Shown: positions 1 to 6,782, counted from the stretch's first letter. The stretch: DNA of 7,059 nt from an uncultured Lachnospiraceae bacterium (GCA_934330725.1 CAKRGM010000057.1:1-7059), one strand, 5' to 3'. Notes: a model not told the origin generated them from the letters alone. Numbers and translations are program-made.

Positions 1-407
1 ACCATCTTACTGGAGAGGGCGAAGACACGGCCCTTCGGATCCTGATCCATGCGCTTCTCGAGGGCCTCGATGAAGTCCGGACGGACCTTCGTATCGTTGT
101 TGAGCAGCAACGTGAACTCGTAGTGTTCCTCCATCGCGATGCGGATGCCCTGGTTGACCGCACCGGAGAAGCCGAGGTTTGCGTCGTTCAGAAGCAGCTT
201 CCGTCGTGCAGGATCCTCCGCCTGCCACGTGCGGAGCCAGGTGATATCCTCTCCGCCGGAAGCATTGTCGATCACCAGGGTTGTAAAATCCCTCACCGTC
301 TGGCGGGACAGCGCCTCCATGCAGTCCGGCAGGAAGCGAAGACCGTTATAGTTCGGAATCACGACCAGGGTACGGCTCGTGTTGTGTGTGGTTTCAGATG
401 TCGGCAT
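1..407 (-). CDS. Family 2 glycosyltransferase, N-terminal part (runs off the window)
   Basis: Translating the minus strand from the ATG at 407-405 gives 135 residues with no stop before the window edge. The protein shows the GT-A nucleotide-sugar-binding fold of family 2 glycosyltransferases: VVIPNYNG at residues 15-22, VIDNAS at 45-50, NLGFSGAVNQG at 77-87 and LLLNNDT at 100-106, the last being the position of the metal-binding DXD-like motif. This pattern is typical of rhamnosyltransferase-like enzymes that add a sugar to a surface polysaccharide on the cytoplasmic side of the membrane; the exact donor and acceptor cannot be read here. The start is supported by GAGG at 420-417, nine bases before the ATG, and by an in-frame TGA further upstream. 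Base composition is GC-rich, unlike the plus-strand genes to the right. Family assignment is firm; substrate is unknown. Confidence 0.93.
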   Translation of the reverse strand, partial: MPTSETTHNTSRTLVVIPNYNGLRFLPDCMEALSRQTVRDFTTLVIDNASGGEDITWLRTWQAEDPARRKLLLNDANLGFSGAVNQGIRIAMEEHYEFTLLLNNDTKVRPDFIEALEKRMDQDPKGRVFALSSKM

Positions 408-521
408 AGACAGATACCTCGATTCAGATGATGGACAGGATCAGAAAACGGTAGTTACAGTTCGGGCAGAGGGCCCCGGAGGGTGTGACGTTTTCATGAC
501 GCTCCTGCTAAAAGTCATATC

Positions 522-530
522 ATTATAGCA
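522..530 (-). promoter_or_regulatory. Extended -10 promoter for the glycosyltransferase gene
   Basis: The minus strand reads TGCTATAAT here, a consensus -10 hexamer (TATAAT, 527-522) with the upstream TG of an extended -10. The best -35 candidate, TGTATT sixteen bases further upstream, is poor, which is common when an extended -10 is present. Transcription would start near 515 and give a leader of about 110 bases before the glycosyltransferase start at 407. The gene would then have its own promoter even though an island separates it from the next minus-strand gene. Confidence 0.55.
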
Positions 531-604
531 TAGAAGAAACACGAATACAGGGATTCTTTTGCCATTACGGATATTTGCCGCCCCCCTTGGTTCTCTCCGG
601 AAGT

Positions 605-633
605 TTGAGGCTGCTCCTCATTCGCCCCATACT
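605..633 (+). promoter_or_regulatory. Weak promoter-like sequence just before the repeat array
   Basis: TTGAGG (605-610) and CATACT (628-633) are separated by 17 bases and each matches the sigma-70/sigma-A consensus at four of six positions. A start near 640 would fall a few bases before the first repeat unit at 649. A second possible -10, TGCTATGTT (633-641), has the extended TG but no -35 partner. Such matches occur often by chance in AT-rich DNA, so the position relative to the array is the main argument. Confidence 0.25.
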
Positions 634-648
634 GCTATGTTACATCCC

Positions 649-1048
649 TATCTAATATGGTTTGATTTTGAAATTACTGGATATGTTTTTTGGCTACAAT
701 AATCGAAATCGATTGTAAAGTATCCACTCTTAGGCGATTTCAAAAATACTGGATACGAAAAGCCTTATTTCATAAGGGGAATCCGGGCTCGAGTATCCAG
801 TATTTGAAAAAAGAAGTTATATTGGATATCTGCTTAAAGAAATGCTTCTATGAAGCTCAAAATACATATCCATTATTTGAAAAACCGAGGGAAATTGGAT
901 GGTACGCTTATATGCGTATGTCTGATTACGCGGAAAAGTATCCAATAAGTGTCTTATTTCAAATTCGTGGATATTTTAGCTCTGTGTGCAAAAATGATAA
1001 ACGATGTTGAAAGTATCCACGATTTCGAAAGCAATCGGTTAGTGGATA
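649..1048. repeat. Interrupted array of six 35-bp palindromic-ended units, 72-75 bp period
   Basis: Units lie at 649-683, 721-755, 794-828, 867-901, 939-973 and 1014-1048. Each starts TATCCA (TATCTA in unit 1) and ends TGGATA (TGGATG in unit 4), and each is exactly 35 bp. Unit starts are 72, 73, 73, 72 and 75 bp apart, with linkers of 37, 38, 38, 37 and 40 bp. The 23-bp interiors differ except for one TTTCAAA/TTTGAAA block, placed close to one end or the other, which makes a composite half-site near TTTCAAATAC-TGGATAC. Half-site order along the plus strand is > > < < > <. Linkers share no sequence. The layout resembles a CRISPR array, but the units are far too variable for one and no cas gene is present. 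The period is close to seven helical turns, so protein binding on one DNA face is possible; complementary neighbours also allow an RNA hairpin chain. No protein-coding reading is convincing, since 73 is not a multiple of three. Presence is certain, function unknown. Confidence 0.85.
738..809. repeat. Strongest hairpin of the array (units 2 and 3)
   Basis: TACTGGATAC (747-756) pairs perfectly with GTATCCAGTA (793-802), and the stem continues with TTTCAAA (738-744) against TTTGAAA (803-809), leaving only a two-base bulge at 745-746. That is 17 base pairs closing a 36-base linker. The linker itself holds CCTTAT (763-768), loop TTC, ATAAGG (772-777). It could form an RNA hairpin or a DNA cruciform, or be two inverted protein-binding half-sites. 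Confidence 0.7.
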
Positions 1049-1194
1049 GTGGCATCAATCTTTGTCTGATTCATCTGGATTGCCCGCTTTAAAACATAGG
1101 TTCAATGTCTTGACTGTTCAGGTTGATTATACCGCTTGATGAAACAGACAGGTAGAAATACGGACGGTTATCATAAAGATATAAGTTCTGTGAT

Positions 1195-1258
1195 ATTCTG
1201 AATGTCATGGACGGAGAAAACGAAGCGAGATAAAATAAAAAACATCAGAATCTTTTTT
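1195..1258 (+). terminator. Possible terminator or attenuator between array and helicase-nuclease
   Basis: ATTCTGA (1195-1201) pairs with TCAGAAT (1245-1251), and TGT (1203-1205) with ACA (1242-1244), with A1202 bulged, giving ten base pairs. The stem is followed at once by C and six T residues (1253-1258). The loop of about 36 bases is long and the stem is AT-rich, so it would be a weak intrinsic terminator. Its place, 66 bases before the helicase start, suits either the end of an array transcript or an attenuator with readthrough into the operon. Confidence 0.35.
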
Positions 1259-1313
1259 AGAATTGGTTATTCAATAGAAGGCAACTTGAGAGTATTAATC
1301 CGTTGATGGTTTT

Positions 1314-1322
1314 GGGGAGGAG
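1314..1322 (+). promoter_or_regulatory. Strong ribosome binding site of the helicase-nuclease gene
   Basis: GGGGAGGAG lies immediately before the ATG at 1325 with TT between. The GGAGG core ends five bases or fewer before the start codon, slightly close but very strong. It fixes the start of the 1171-codon gene. Confidence 0.8.
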
Positions 1323-1324
1323 TT

Positions 1325-4300
1325 ATGACCAGAGAAGAAGCTTTTCGTTCCATTAATGAAACTCAGGATGATTATGTAAATCAGTTGGTAAACTATTTGA
1401 GCTGTCCAGAGAATCAAGCTACAAAAGCTGTTTACTTCACATCACCTACGGGTACAGGAAAAACGATGATGATGGCGAAATTGATTAATAGACTTCCTGA
1501 CTATTATTTTATCATTGCAACGCTATCTAAAGGGCAACTGCATATTCAAACTCAAAATACTCTTAATACATATTGCAATAGAAACAATTTCAATGTTTAT
1601 GGCAGCATGGATTATAAAATCAATAGTAGATTGAACGCGAATGAGATCATTTCGCGAATTCCACCATACTCAAAATGTATATGGTTGCGTGATGAAGGCC
1701 ATATTAAGACGAATAAATACGAAGAACTACTTGCTGATAAATGCTATAAAGTCATTAATTTCTCGGCAACCAATATTTATTCGGATATTCAATGCAACTT
1801 TACGCATACCATGATGCTTCGTACTGTAAATCAGCAGACAGGAACGCCGGAAGATGCAATCCGAAAATTAATGCAGATTAAAGAAGCTCATCGAAATGTA
1901 AAAAACTATAATCCATGCGCTATTTTCAGATGCATTTCTGGTGATGAAACCATCTATAATCTCATCGTTTCTTTGTGTGAACAGAACAATCTAAAGCATA
2001 TAGATTTGTCCGAAGATGAATTTCAAATGGCAGAGTTATGCAAAGACGATAACGAATATGATGTCATTATCAATAAGTTTAAGCTGATAGAGGGCATCGA
2101 TATTCGCCGTGCCCATGTTCTTTATATGGACACACAGCCGCAAAGTGACGCTACTTCAATTCAGGCTATTGGAAGATGTAGAAGAAATGCGCTCTTATAT
2201 CGTAATGATATTGATATTTTATCGCCAGACAATGAAAAACTCTTAAAAGAGACCAGAGAATGTTATGTGTTCTTCAATGTGAAGGACATGAAGATTAATA
2301 CAGATGCAGAGGGTGAGCTTTGCTATGCTTTCTGTCCGTATATTTCATGCGAAGCTTTAAAGGTGGGTGCAACCATTGATGTTGCAAATGGACAACTTCA
2401 AAATGGTTTGTATGTTAAAGAGCTGGAAGGAAAAACAGGCACATTTACTATTGTAAAAGATGAGCAGACTGGTTTTAATGTCGTAGATCCAATTACTGAT
2501 TTTTATAAAAAAGAAATTGTGAATCCGGTAGATTATTTATATACCGATTTATCAGGAAATATTCTTTTCCATAAATTGGATGATTGTAAAAAGATTTATA
2601 TTCATAATGTTATTAAAATGCTACCGTATTTTAAGGCGGCTCAGAACAACTCGTTAACTATAGCTATCAATAGAAAAGTATATATTACGGATAATAAAAA
2701 ACTGGGTACGGTTGCAGAGGATGTTATAAAGGAATTCGAAGAAACTTACGCATTGTTAACAGATGAAGTATTGAAGGCCATAATGCATGTGGTTGCAATT
2801 TCTCGATATTTAGAGAATATTGAACTCAAGGTATCAAAAAGTTATATACGGGAATACATTCATAATAATCATGATATTTGCAAGTGCTTGTGTGAAACTG
2901 GACTGGATATTAGTGCGTATATGTTCAAATTCGATGATGGCTTAGAGATCAGTATAAATCATATTCTTAGTGAAGAATCCATCGAGTTCTTACTCTATAG
3001 TTGTATCTATTTCTATAAAAAATACTCATCGAATGGGATATCTTCAGAGGAGATAACAAGAAATCTGAAAAATAAAATAAAGAGGATCGCCAGGAATATA
3101 TGTGCTTTTGGAATTCAAAAAGATGATAGCCCAAATGCAAAAAAAATAATGAAACAAATCTTCTTAAATGTTGAAATGCCATATAGATGCATTAGTTATG
3201 ATACCGAGATCAGTATCGTAACCAATATGCCATGTCTAACAATCCGCCGTGGCTTTGGGGATAATCAGCAAGTTACGAAAGAAGATATTATTCTATATTT
3301 TAATGAAGTATTTAAATACTTAAAAACAATCGAGATATTTGACATTGATGACAATTTTACCAAAGTATGTACTGCAATAAGAAATAGAATTCAATTAACC
3401 TATACGAATCTTCTGGATAATATCGTTGAAAAGTATGAAGTTGATTTCAGTTCGCTATATGATGATATTTCAGAAAAAGAAATGGAGAAAATAGAACAGC
3501 ATAAAATTCCTTTGACTTTGAGTATTAATACAAAGCGTTTAAGGGAAATAACGCAATATTATCATCATACTACCGTTAATGACCGAGAAAGCGCTATTAT
3601 TGGACTTGAAACATTTAAGCCATTCAAATCCAAAAGTACGAAGAAGATAGAATGGATAGAATCAAGCACGATTACGACAAAAGTAAATGGGTTCACAAAA
3701 CTTAATCGATTTGTCACCAGCAAATATGAAGCCGAGTTAGCTGCAGCAAAAGCATTCTTGTTTACAGGGAAAAATAGTTTTTCGCTTGATAGAAAATGTA
3801 ATTCCATGCTTGGCTATTGTGTTGAGTATTATTCAAAATACTTGATTTTTGGTGAGTCCTATCTTAAAGACTATGTTGATAAGATTTTAAATGATGCTGC
3901 GAAGCGAGAAGATAAACAGTTTACAAGTCTGACGAAAGATTCTCCACTTGTTATTATACGAGCGTGTATGTTGAAGTATAAAGATATGGTAGCTCATTGT
4001 TTCGGCCAGAATGCAAGTCACCTTATCAGGATACCTTCTGTAGAAACACTAATCAAAAAAGACTTTACTGCGTTCTTCAATCTAGTGATTGATTTAGGAA
4101 TAAAGACTGCAGAATTTGTTCGTGCTACACTTTATTCGGATAGGTCGCCGCTTGATAATATTGATCCTAATTTATCAATGCGTCATATTGTAGGACTTGC
4201 AGATTATATAACAGAAGATACGATCCTTGATGTTAAGGTCACAAACTATATTGATGAGTCATACATCAAACAGGTTTTAGCTTATCATTATCTATCCACC

Positions 4301-4840
4301 AAACGTGATGATGTATGTATTAAGCGAGTTATCGTATATGATGCGACAAGTGGACGTTCTGTATCAGTGCAAATCACACCTCAGAATGTGACGGAAGATA
4401 AAAGAGAATCATTATCAAATCATATTACAGAAATTAAGAAAGACAACGAAATAAAGTTACATGAAGAGATGAATAAGCAGAAAGATCCCCAAAATTATAT
4501 AAACTATATACGAATGCAATATCGATATGTACAAAACCAGAAGAAGGAACAAGCACGTATTCAGGCTCTAAGAGAGAAAGGGCGACAAGATCAAGAGCAG
4601 AACAAGACGGATCTTATGAAAAATGTAAAACGGATTATGAGGCTCCAAACAGGTAAGGCTACCAGTACGGACTATAGAAAATTAATGCGCGCCTATGCAG
4701 CTCATCCAATCATTACAAAGTATATGGATGAACAAAAATACGAAACACTGATGCAGGCATTCCGATGGATGACAGAATATAAAATAAAAGATTTGGGCAG
4801 ACAATTATGGGATGCTGTTAAAACGGATTTTTCTTTTTAA
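1325..4840 (+). CDS. SF2 helicase - PD-(D/E)XK nuclease fusion protein (1171 aa)
   Basis: The first 300 residues are an SF2 (DEAD/DEAH-like) ATP-dependent helicase or translocase: Walker A TSPTGTGKT at 39-47, DExH box DEGH at 123-126, motif III SAT at 147-149, motif V-like LIEGIDI at 254-260 and motif VI QAIGRCRR at 280-287. Residues about 300-820 match nothing I can name. Near the C-terminus I read a RecB/Cas4-like PD-(D/E)XK nuclease core: E834 in GYCVEYY, D960 in GLADYI, D969-V-K971 after a hydrophobic strand, and Q983-xxx-Y987. Residues about 1030-1105 are Lys/Glu/Gln-rich and probably coiled coil. The likely role is ATP-driven movement on nucleic acid coupled to cutting, as in restriction or anti-phage defence proteins; this is inference, and no match to a named system is claimed. 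It is AT-rich and heads the plus-strand operon, directly after the repeat array. No signal peptide or membrane segment is seen. Helicase call firm; nuclease call good but motif-based. Confidence 0.88.
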   Translation: MTREEAFRSINETQDDYVNQLVNYLSCPENQATKAVYFTSPTGTGKTMMMAKLINRLPDYYFIIATLSKGQLHIQTQNTLNTYCNRNNFNVYGSMDYKINSRLNANEIISRIPPYSKCIWLRDEGHIKTNKYEELLADKCYKVINFSATNIYSDIQCNFTHTMMLRTVNQQTGTPEDAIRKLMQIKEAHRNVKNYNPCAIFRCISGDETIYNLIVSLCEQNNLKHIDLSEDEFQMAELCKDDNEYDVIINKFKLIEGIDIRRAHVLYMDTQPQSDATSIQAIGRCRRNALLYRNDIDILSPDNEKLLKETRECYVFFNVKDMKINTDAEGELCYAFCPYISCEALKVGATIDVANGQLQNGLYVKELEGKTGTFTIVKDEQTGFNVVDPITDFYKKEIVNPVDYLYTDLSGNILFHKLDDCKKIYIHNVIKMLPYFKAAQNNSLTIAINRKVYITDNKKLGTVAEDVIKEFEETYALLTDEVLKAIMHVVAISRYLENIELKVSKSYIREYIHNNHDICKCLCETGLDISAYMFKFDDGLEISINHILSEESIEFLLYSCIYFYKKYSSNGISSEEITRNLKNKIKRIARNICAFGIQKDDSPNAKKIMKQIFLNVEMPYRCISYDTEISIVTNMPCLTIRRGFGDNQQVTKEDIILYFNEVFKYLKTIEIFDIDDNFTKVCTAIRNRIQLTYTNLLDNIVEKYEVDFSSLYDDISEKEMEKIEQHKIPLTLSINTKRLREITQYYHHTTVNDRESAIIGLETFKPFKSKSTKKIEWIESSTITTKVNGFTKLNRFVTSKYEAELAAAKAFLFTGKNSFSLDRKCNSMLGYCVEYYSKYLIFGESYLKDYVDKILNDAAKREDKQFTSLTKDSPLVIIRACMLKYKDMVAHCFGQNASHLIRIPSVETLIKKDFTAFFNLVIDLGIKTAEFVRATLYSDRSPLDNIDPNLSMRHIVGLADYITEDTILDVKVTNYIDESYIKQVLAYHYLSTKRDDVCIKRVIVYDATSGRSVSVQITPQNVTEDKRESLSNHITEIKKDNEIKLHEEMNKQKDPQNYINYIRMQYRYVQNQKKEQARIQALREKGRQDQEQNKTDLMKNVKRIMRLQTGKATSTDYRKLMRAYAAHPIITKYMDEQKYETLMQAFRWMTEYKIKDLGRQLWDAVKTDFSF

Positions 4841-4856
4841 GGCTATGGAGGATTAA

Positions 4857-5666
4857 ATGCGGATAGTAAAGTTTAACAAGCAAAGAATAGTTCTTGTAGT
4901 TTCGGTATTGAGCTTATCATTTGTAAACGCTATAACGGCATTTGCAACTAGCTGGCAGTGGATGGACAGGAACAGTGACGGAATAGCGGAGTGCTACTGT
5001 TTTGATGAAGATGGAAGCATTACGAAAAGTGGTACAACTCCGGATGGCTACACGGTAAACACAGAGGGCCAATGGGTGGAGAATGACGTTGTACAGACAA
5101 AAACAATACCGTTGGAATACCAGAGTATTATCGAATATACAAAAAAATATGTGAATGAAGAAGTAGATTTTGATGATTCTTATCATCCATATTTTGAGCA
5201 ATATCTTCCAACGGACCCACCACGCATTTATAATTTTGGGTATTGCTTAAAGGATATAGATGCTGATGGTATTGATGAACTTATACTGACTGCTTCATAT
5301 GAGAACTCTTCAGAGGACCCTTACATATATGCGATTGTAACGTTGCAAGACGGAAAGCCAATCACGATTCTTAGCAGAGGCGGTCAAAGAAATGGTTACT
5401 ACTTATGTCAGAATGGTATTATCAGTAATGAAGGATCGAGCGGAGCTGATTATACCTCATATAGCTATTACAAGCTCGTTAATAAGTCAATGCAACTGAT
5501 TGACGAAGTCTATACTCATCCAACCGATTATGATCATCGTATTGGATGGTATTATTCTACCTCTATGAAAACTACAGAAGAGCAAGTGGATACATCTACT
5601 GCTCAGAAAATCATAGACGGTCATGCTCATCAGAAATTAATTATTACTGATATTAAAAGGAATTGA
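4857..5666 (+). CDS. Exported protein with a cell-wall-binding-like W/YCFD module
   Basis: The 269-aa protein starts 16 bases after the helicase-nuclease stop, with GGAGG at 4847-4851 five bases before the ATG, so the two are probably co-translated from one mRNA. Residues 1-30 form a signal peptide (basic start, hydrophobic core, TAFA/T cleavage site). Residues 33-75 hold WQWMDRNSDGIAECYCFDED and then TPDGYTVN..GQWV, a module common in exported proteins of Lachnospiraceae and related to choline/cell-wall-binding repeats. The rest (about 80-269) is an acidic domain of unknown function; DIDADGIDEL at 133-142 fits a DxDxDGxxE calcium-binding loop. There is no LPxTG anchor and no lipobox cysteine, so it is likely secreted or loosely wall-bound. 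Its link to the nucleic-acid enzyme before it is unclear, and shared transcription may be accidental. Export is well supported; function unknown. Confidence 0.85.
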   Translation: MRIVKFNKQRIVLVVSVLSLSFVNAITAFATSWQWMDRNSDGIAECYCFDEDGSITKSGTTPDGYTVNTEGQWVENDVVQTKTIPLEYQSIIEYTKKYVNEEVDFDDSYHPYFEQYLPTDPPRIYNFGYCLKDIDADGIDELILTASYENSSEDPYIYAIVTLQDGKPITILSRGGQRNGYYLCQNGIISNEGSSGADYTSYSYYKLVNKSMQLIDEVYTHPTDYDHRIGWYYSTSMKTTEEQVDTSTAQKIIDGHAHQKLIITDIKRN

Positions 5667-5670
5667 AAAA

Positions 5671-6378
5671 ATGAAAAAGAAAATCTTTACTGCGGCTATC
5701 TTTGCAATCGCTATCCTGAATTTAAATATATGTGCAAATGCAGGGCAGTGGACGCAGAATAATTCAAAATGGCAATACATAAATGATGATGGCACCCTCG
5801 TCAAAAATTAGTGGGAGCAAATAGCCGGAAAATGGTATTGCTTTGATAACAGCGGAAATATGTATGAAAATGCTTTTACGCCTGATGGTTATCTTGTTGC
5901 ACCAAGCGGTGAATGGGTTATTCCAGGTGCCTCATATATGAATGTAGCCGTTACAAATAATGTGAACCAAAACGCCATGCTGGTTTCTGATGATTTAAAT
6001 GAAGACTGTGTTGTCCTCTCCGATTTCATGAATGAGGAGTTAGAAAATAATCACGCAGCATTAATTGATCGTGGAACTTATTATTCAATGGATGATATGT
6101 GTATACTTAAGGGAATGAAAGAAAATGCAGACCTATACTACATACCATCAGTTATGAATATACTGTATAAAGGTCCGGTATATTTTAGGAAAGATTGTGT
6201 GATCAATGAAATAGTATATACGGATAGTGGCTGGATCAGAGCTAAGGCGACGATTCTAGAACATATGCATGATACAAACACTTTTCCGAATAAATATGCT
6301 ACAGGACAGATATTTGGTTTTTATAAATTGGATTGTAATGGGCTTGTAACGGAAATTGACCAGATATTTCTTTCGTAA
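5671..6378 (+). pseudogene. Exported-protein paralogue interrupted by an in-frame TAG
   Basis: Reading from the ATG at 5671, with AAAGGA at 5656-5661 as ribosome binding site and four bases after the previous stop, gives a signal peptide (MKKKIFTAAIFAIAIL...CANA, 1-24) and a W..N..KWQYINDDGTLVKN segment. Codon 47 is then TAG (5809-5811). The same frame continues without another stop to 6378: WEQIAGKWYCFDNSGNM, then TPDGYLV....GEWV, then a domain of about 150 residues. The segments on both sides of the TAG complete one cell-wall-binding repeat of the usual form (KN-x-W..I.GKWY.FD..G.M), so the stop interrupts a single gene; CAG (Gln) to TAG is the simplest change. An internal start at 5860 would lack the signal peptide and has no good ribosome binding site. 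It is a modular relative of the gene before it, probably by tandem duplication. A sequencing error or amber readthrough cannot be excluded. Confidence 0.85.
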
Positions 6379-6442
6379 GGTAGATGAAGTGATGGATGAG
6401 TTCGCGGCTGGCAAGCATTTGATGTTATTGCCCTATAAATAG
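6350..6442 (+). pseudogene. Possible short gene remnant overlapping the end of the broken gene
   Basis: A frame different from the upstream gene is open from 6350 to the TAG at 6440-6442 and ends ..FFRKVDEVMDEFAAGKHL then MLLPYK. The composition looks like the C-terminal tail of a real soluble protein rather than random AT-rich translation. The only ATG that could start a complete product (6392) would give 16 residues, with no clear ribosome binding site. It may be what remains of a gene deleted when the neighbouring genes were joined. I do not recognise the family, and chance is a fair alternative. Confidence 0.2.
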
Positions 6443-6462
6443 TATCTCAAGGGATAAAATAT

Positions 6463-6744
6463 ATGATTGGCGGTAATCCGAATGACTTTTTGAACAGAGT
6501 ATATTCTTGTCAGGATACGATTTTTGTATATAAGAGAATTAAGTACTGGTTTCAGGGATATATGCCAGATGATAATTCGGTTCATATGGAGGTGACTCAA
6601 TATGAACCACCGAGTGATCGGGAAGTCTGGAGTTATGATGCAGCGACCATCGATGAATGTTGGCAAGCGTTTATAAAGGCCTCATTATTTAACGGAAAAT
6701 CCTTCTTGGAAATTGAGCAGGATATCGAGTGGGTGGACTACTAA
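6463..6744 (+). CDS. Small acidic protein of unknown function (93 aa)
   Basis: The ATG at 6463 is preceded by AAGGG (6449-6453) at a nine-base spacing, and an in-frame TAA lies at 6436-6438, so the start is well defined. The product is soluble, acidic and rich in aromatic residues: MIGGNPNDFLNRVYSCQDT at the start, VYKRIKYWFQGYM in the middle, and an EIEQDIEWVDY end. It has no signal peptide or membrane segment. The size and composition recall small orphan or immunity-type proteins found in strings of accessory genes, but that is only an impression; no family is claimed. It lies 84 bases after the broken exported-protein gene and could be the last gene of the same transcript. Confidence 0.75.
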   Translation: MIGGNPNDFLNRVYSCQDTIFVYKRIKYWFQGYMPDDNSVHMEVTQYEPPSDREVWSYDAATIDECWQAFIKASLFNGKSFLEIEQDIEWVDY

Positions 6745-6782
6745 ATGTGATATAGATCGCTTGGAACAATCTATGCAACGAC

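Larger units (their letters stand above)
1049..1324. other. Non-coding gap between the array and the helicase-nuclease gene
   Basis: These 276 bases hold no convincing gene. The repeat motif stops at 1048; the TGGATT at 1076-1081 has no partner and is out of phase. The only structure I can support is the stem plus T6 at 1195-1258. No good -35/-10 pair for the helicase gene stands out: TTGACT near 1109 has no -10 at a suitable distance. The ribosome binding site of the next gene is at the right edge. Confidence 0.6.

Noticed and set aside
123..431. Plus-strand open frames over the left edge
   Set aside because: They are shadows of the glycosyltransferase, whose motifs are unmistakable on the minus strand.
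606..620. TGAGG-CTGCT-CCTCA hairpin as a terminator
   Set aside because: The stem is only five base pairs and no T-run follows on either strand.
690..1010. A 106-codon open frame across the repeat array
   Set aside because: It begins at TTG without a ribosome binding site, the 73-bp period is not a multiple of three so repeats fall in shifting frames, and the translation has no recognisable domain.
649..1048. Calling the array a true CRISPR
   Set aside because: Repeat interiors are not conserved beyond one short block, orientation of that block varies between units, and there is no cas gene, so the class does not fit despite the CRISPR-like spacing.
1202..1306. A 34-residue basic ORF just before the helicase-nuclease
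   Set aside because: No ribosome binding site, it overlaps the stem plus T6 structure, and the peptide resembles nothing known.
5860..6378. A separate intact gene starting at 5860
   Set aside because: The start lies inside a wall-binding repeat, lacks a signal peptide and ribosome binding site, and the same frame continues upstream past the TAG to a proper signal peptide at 5671.
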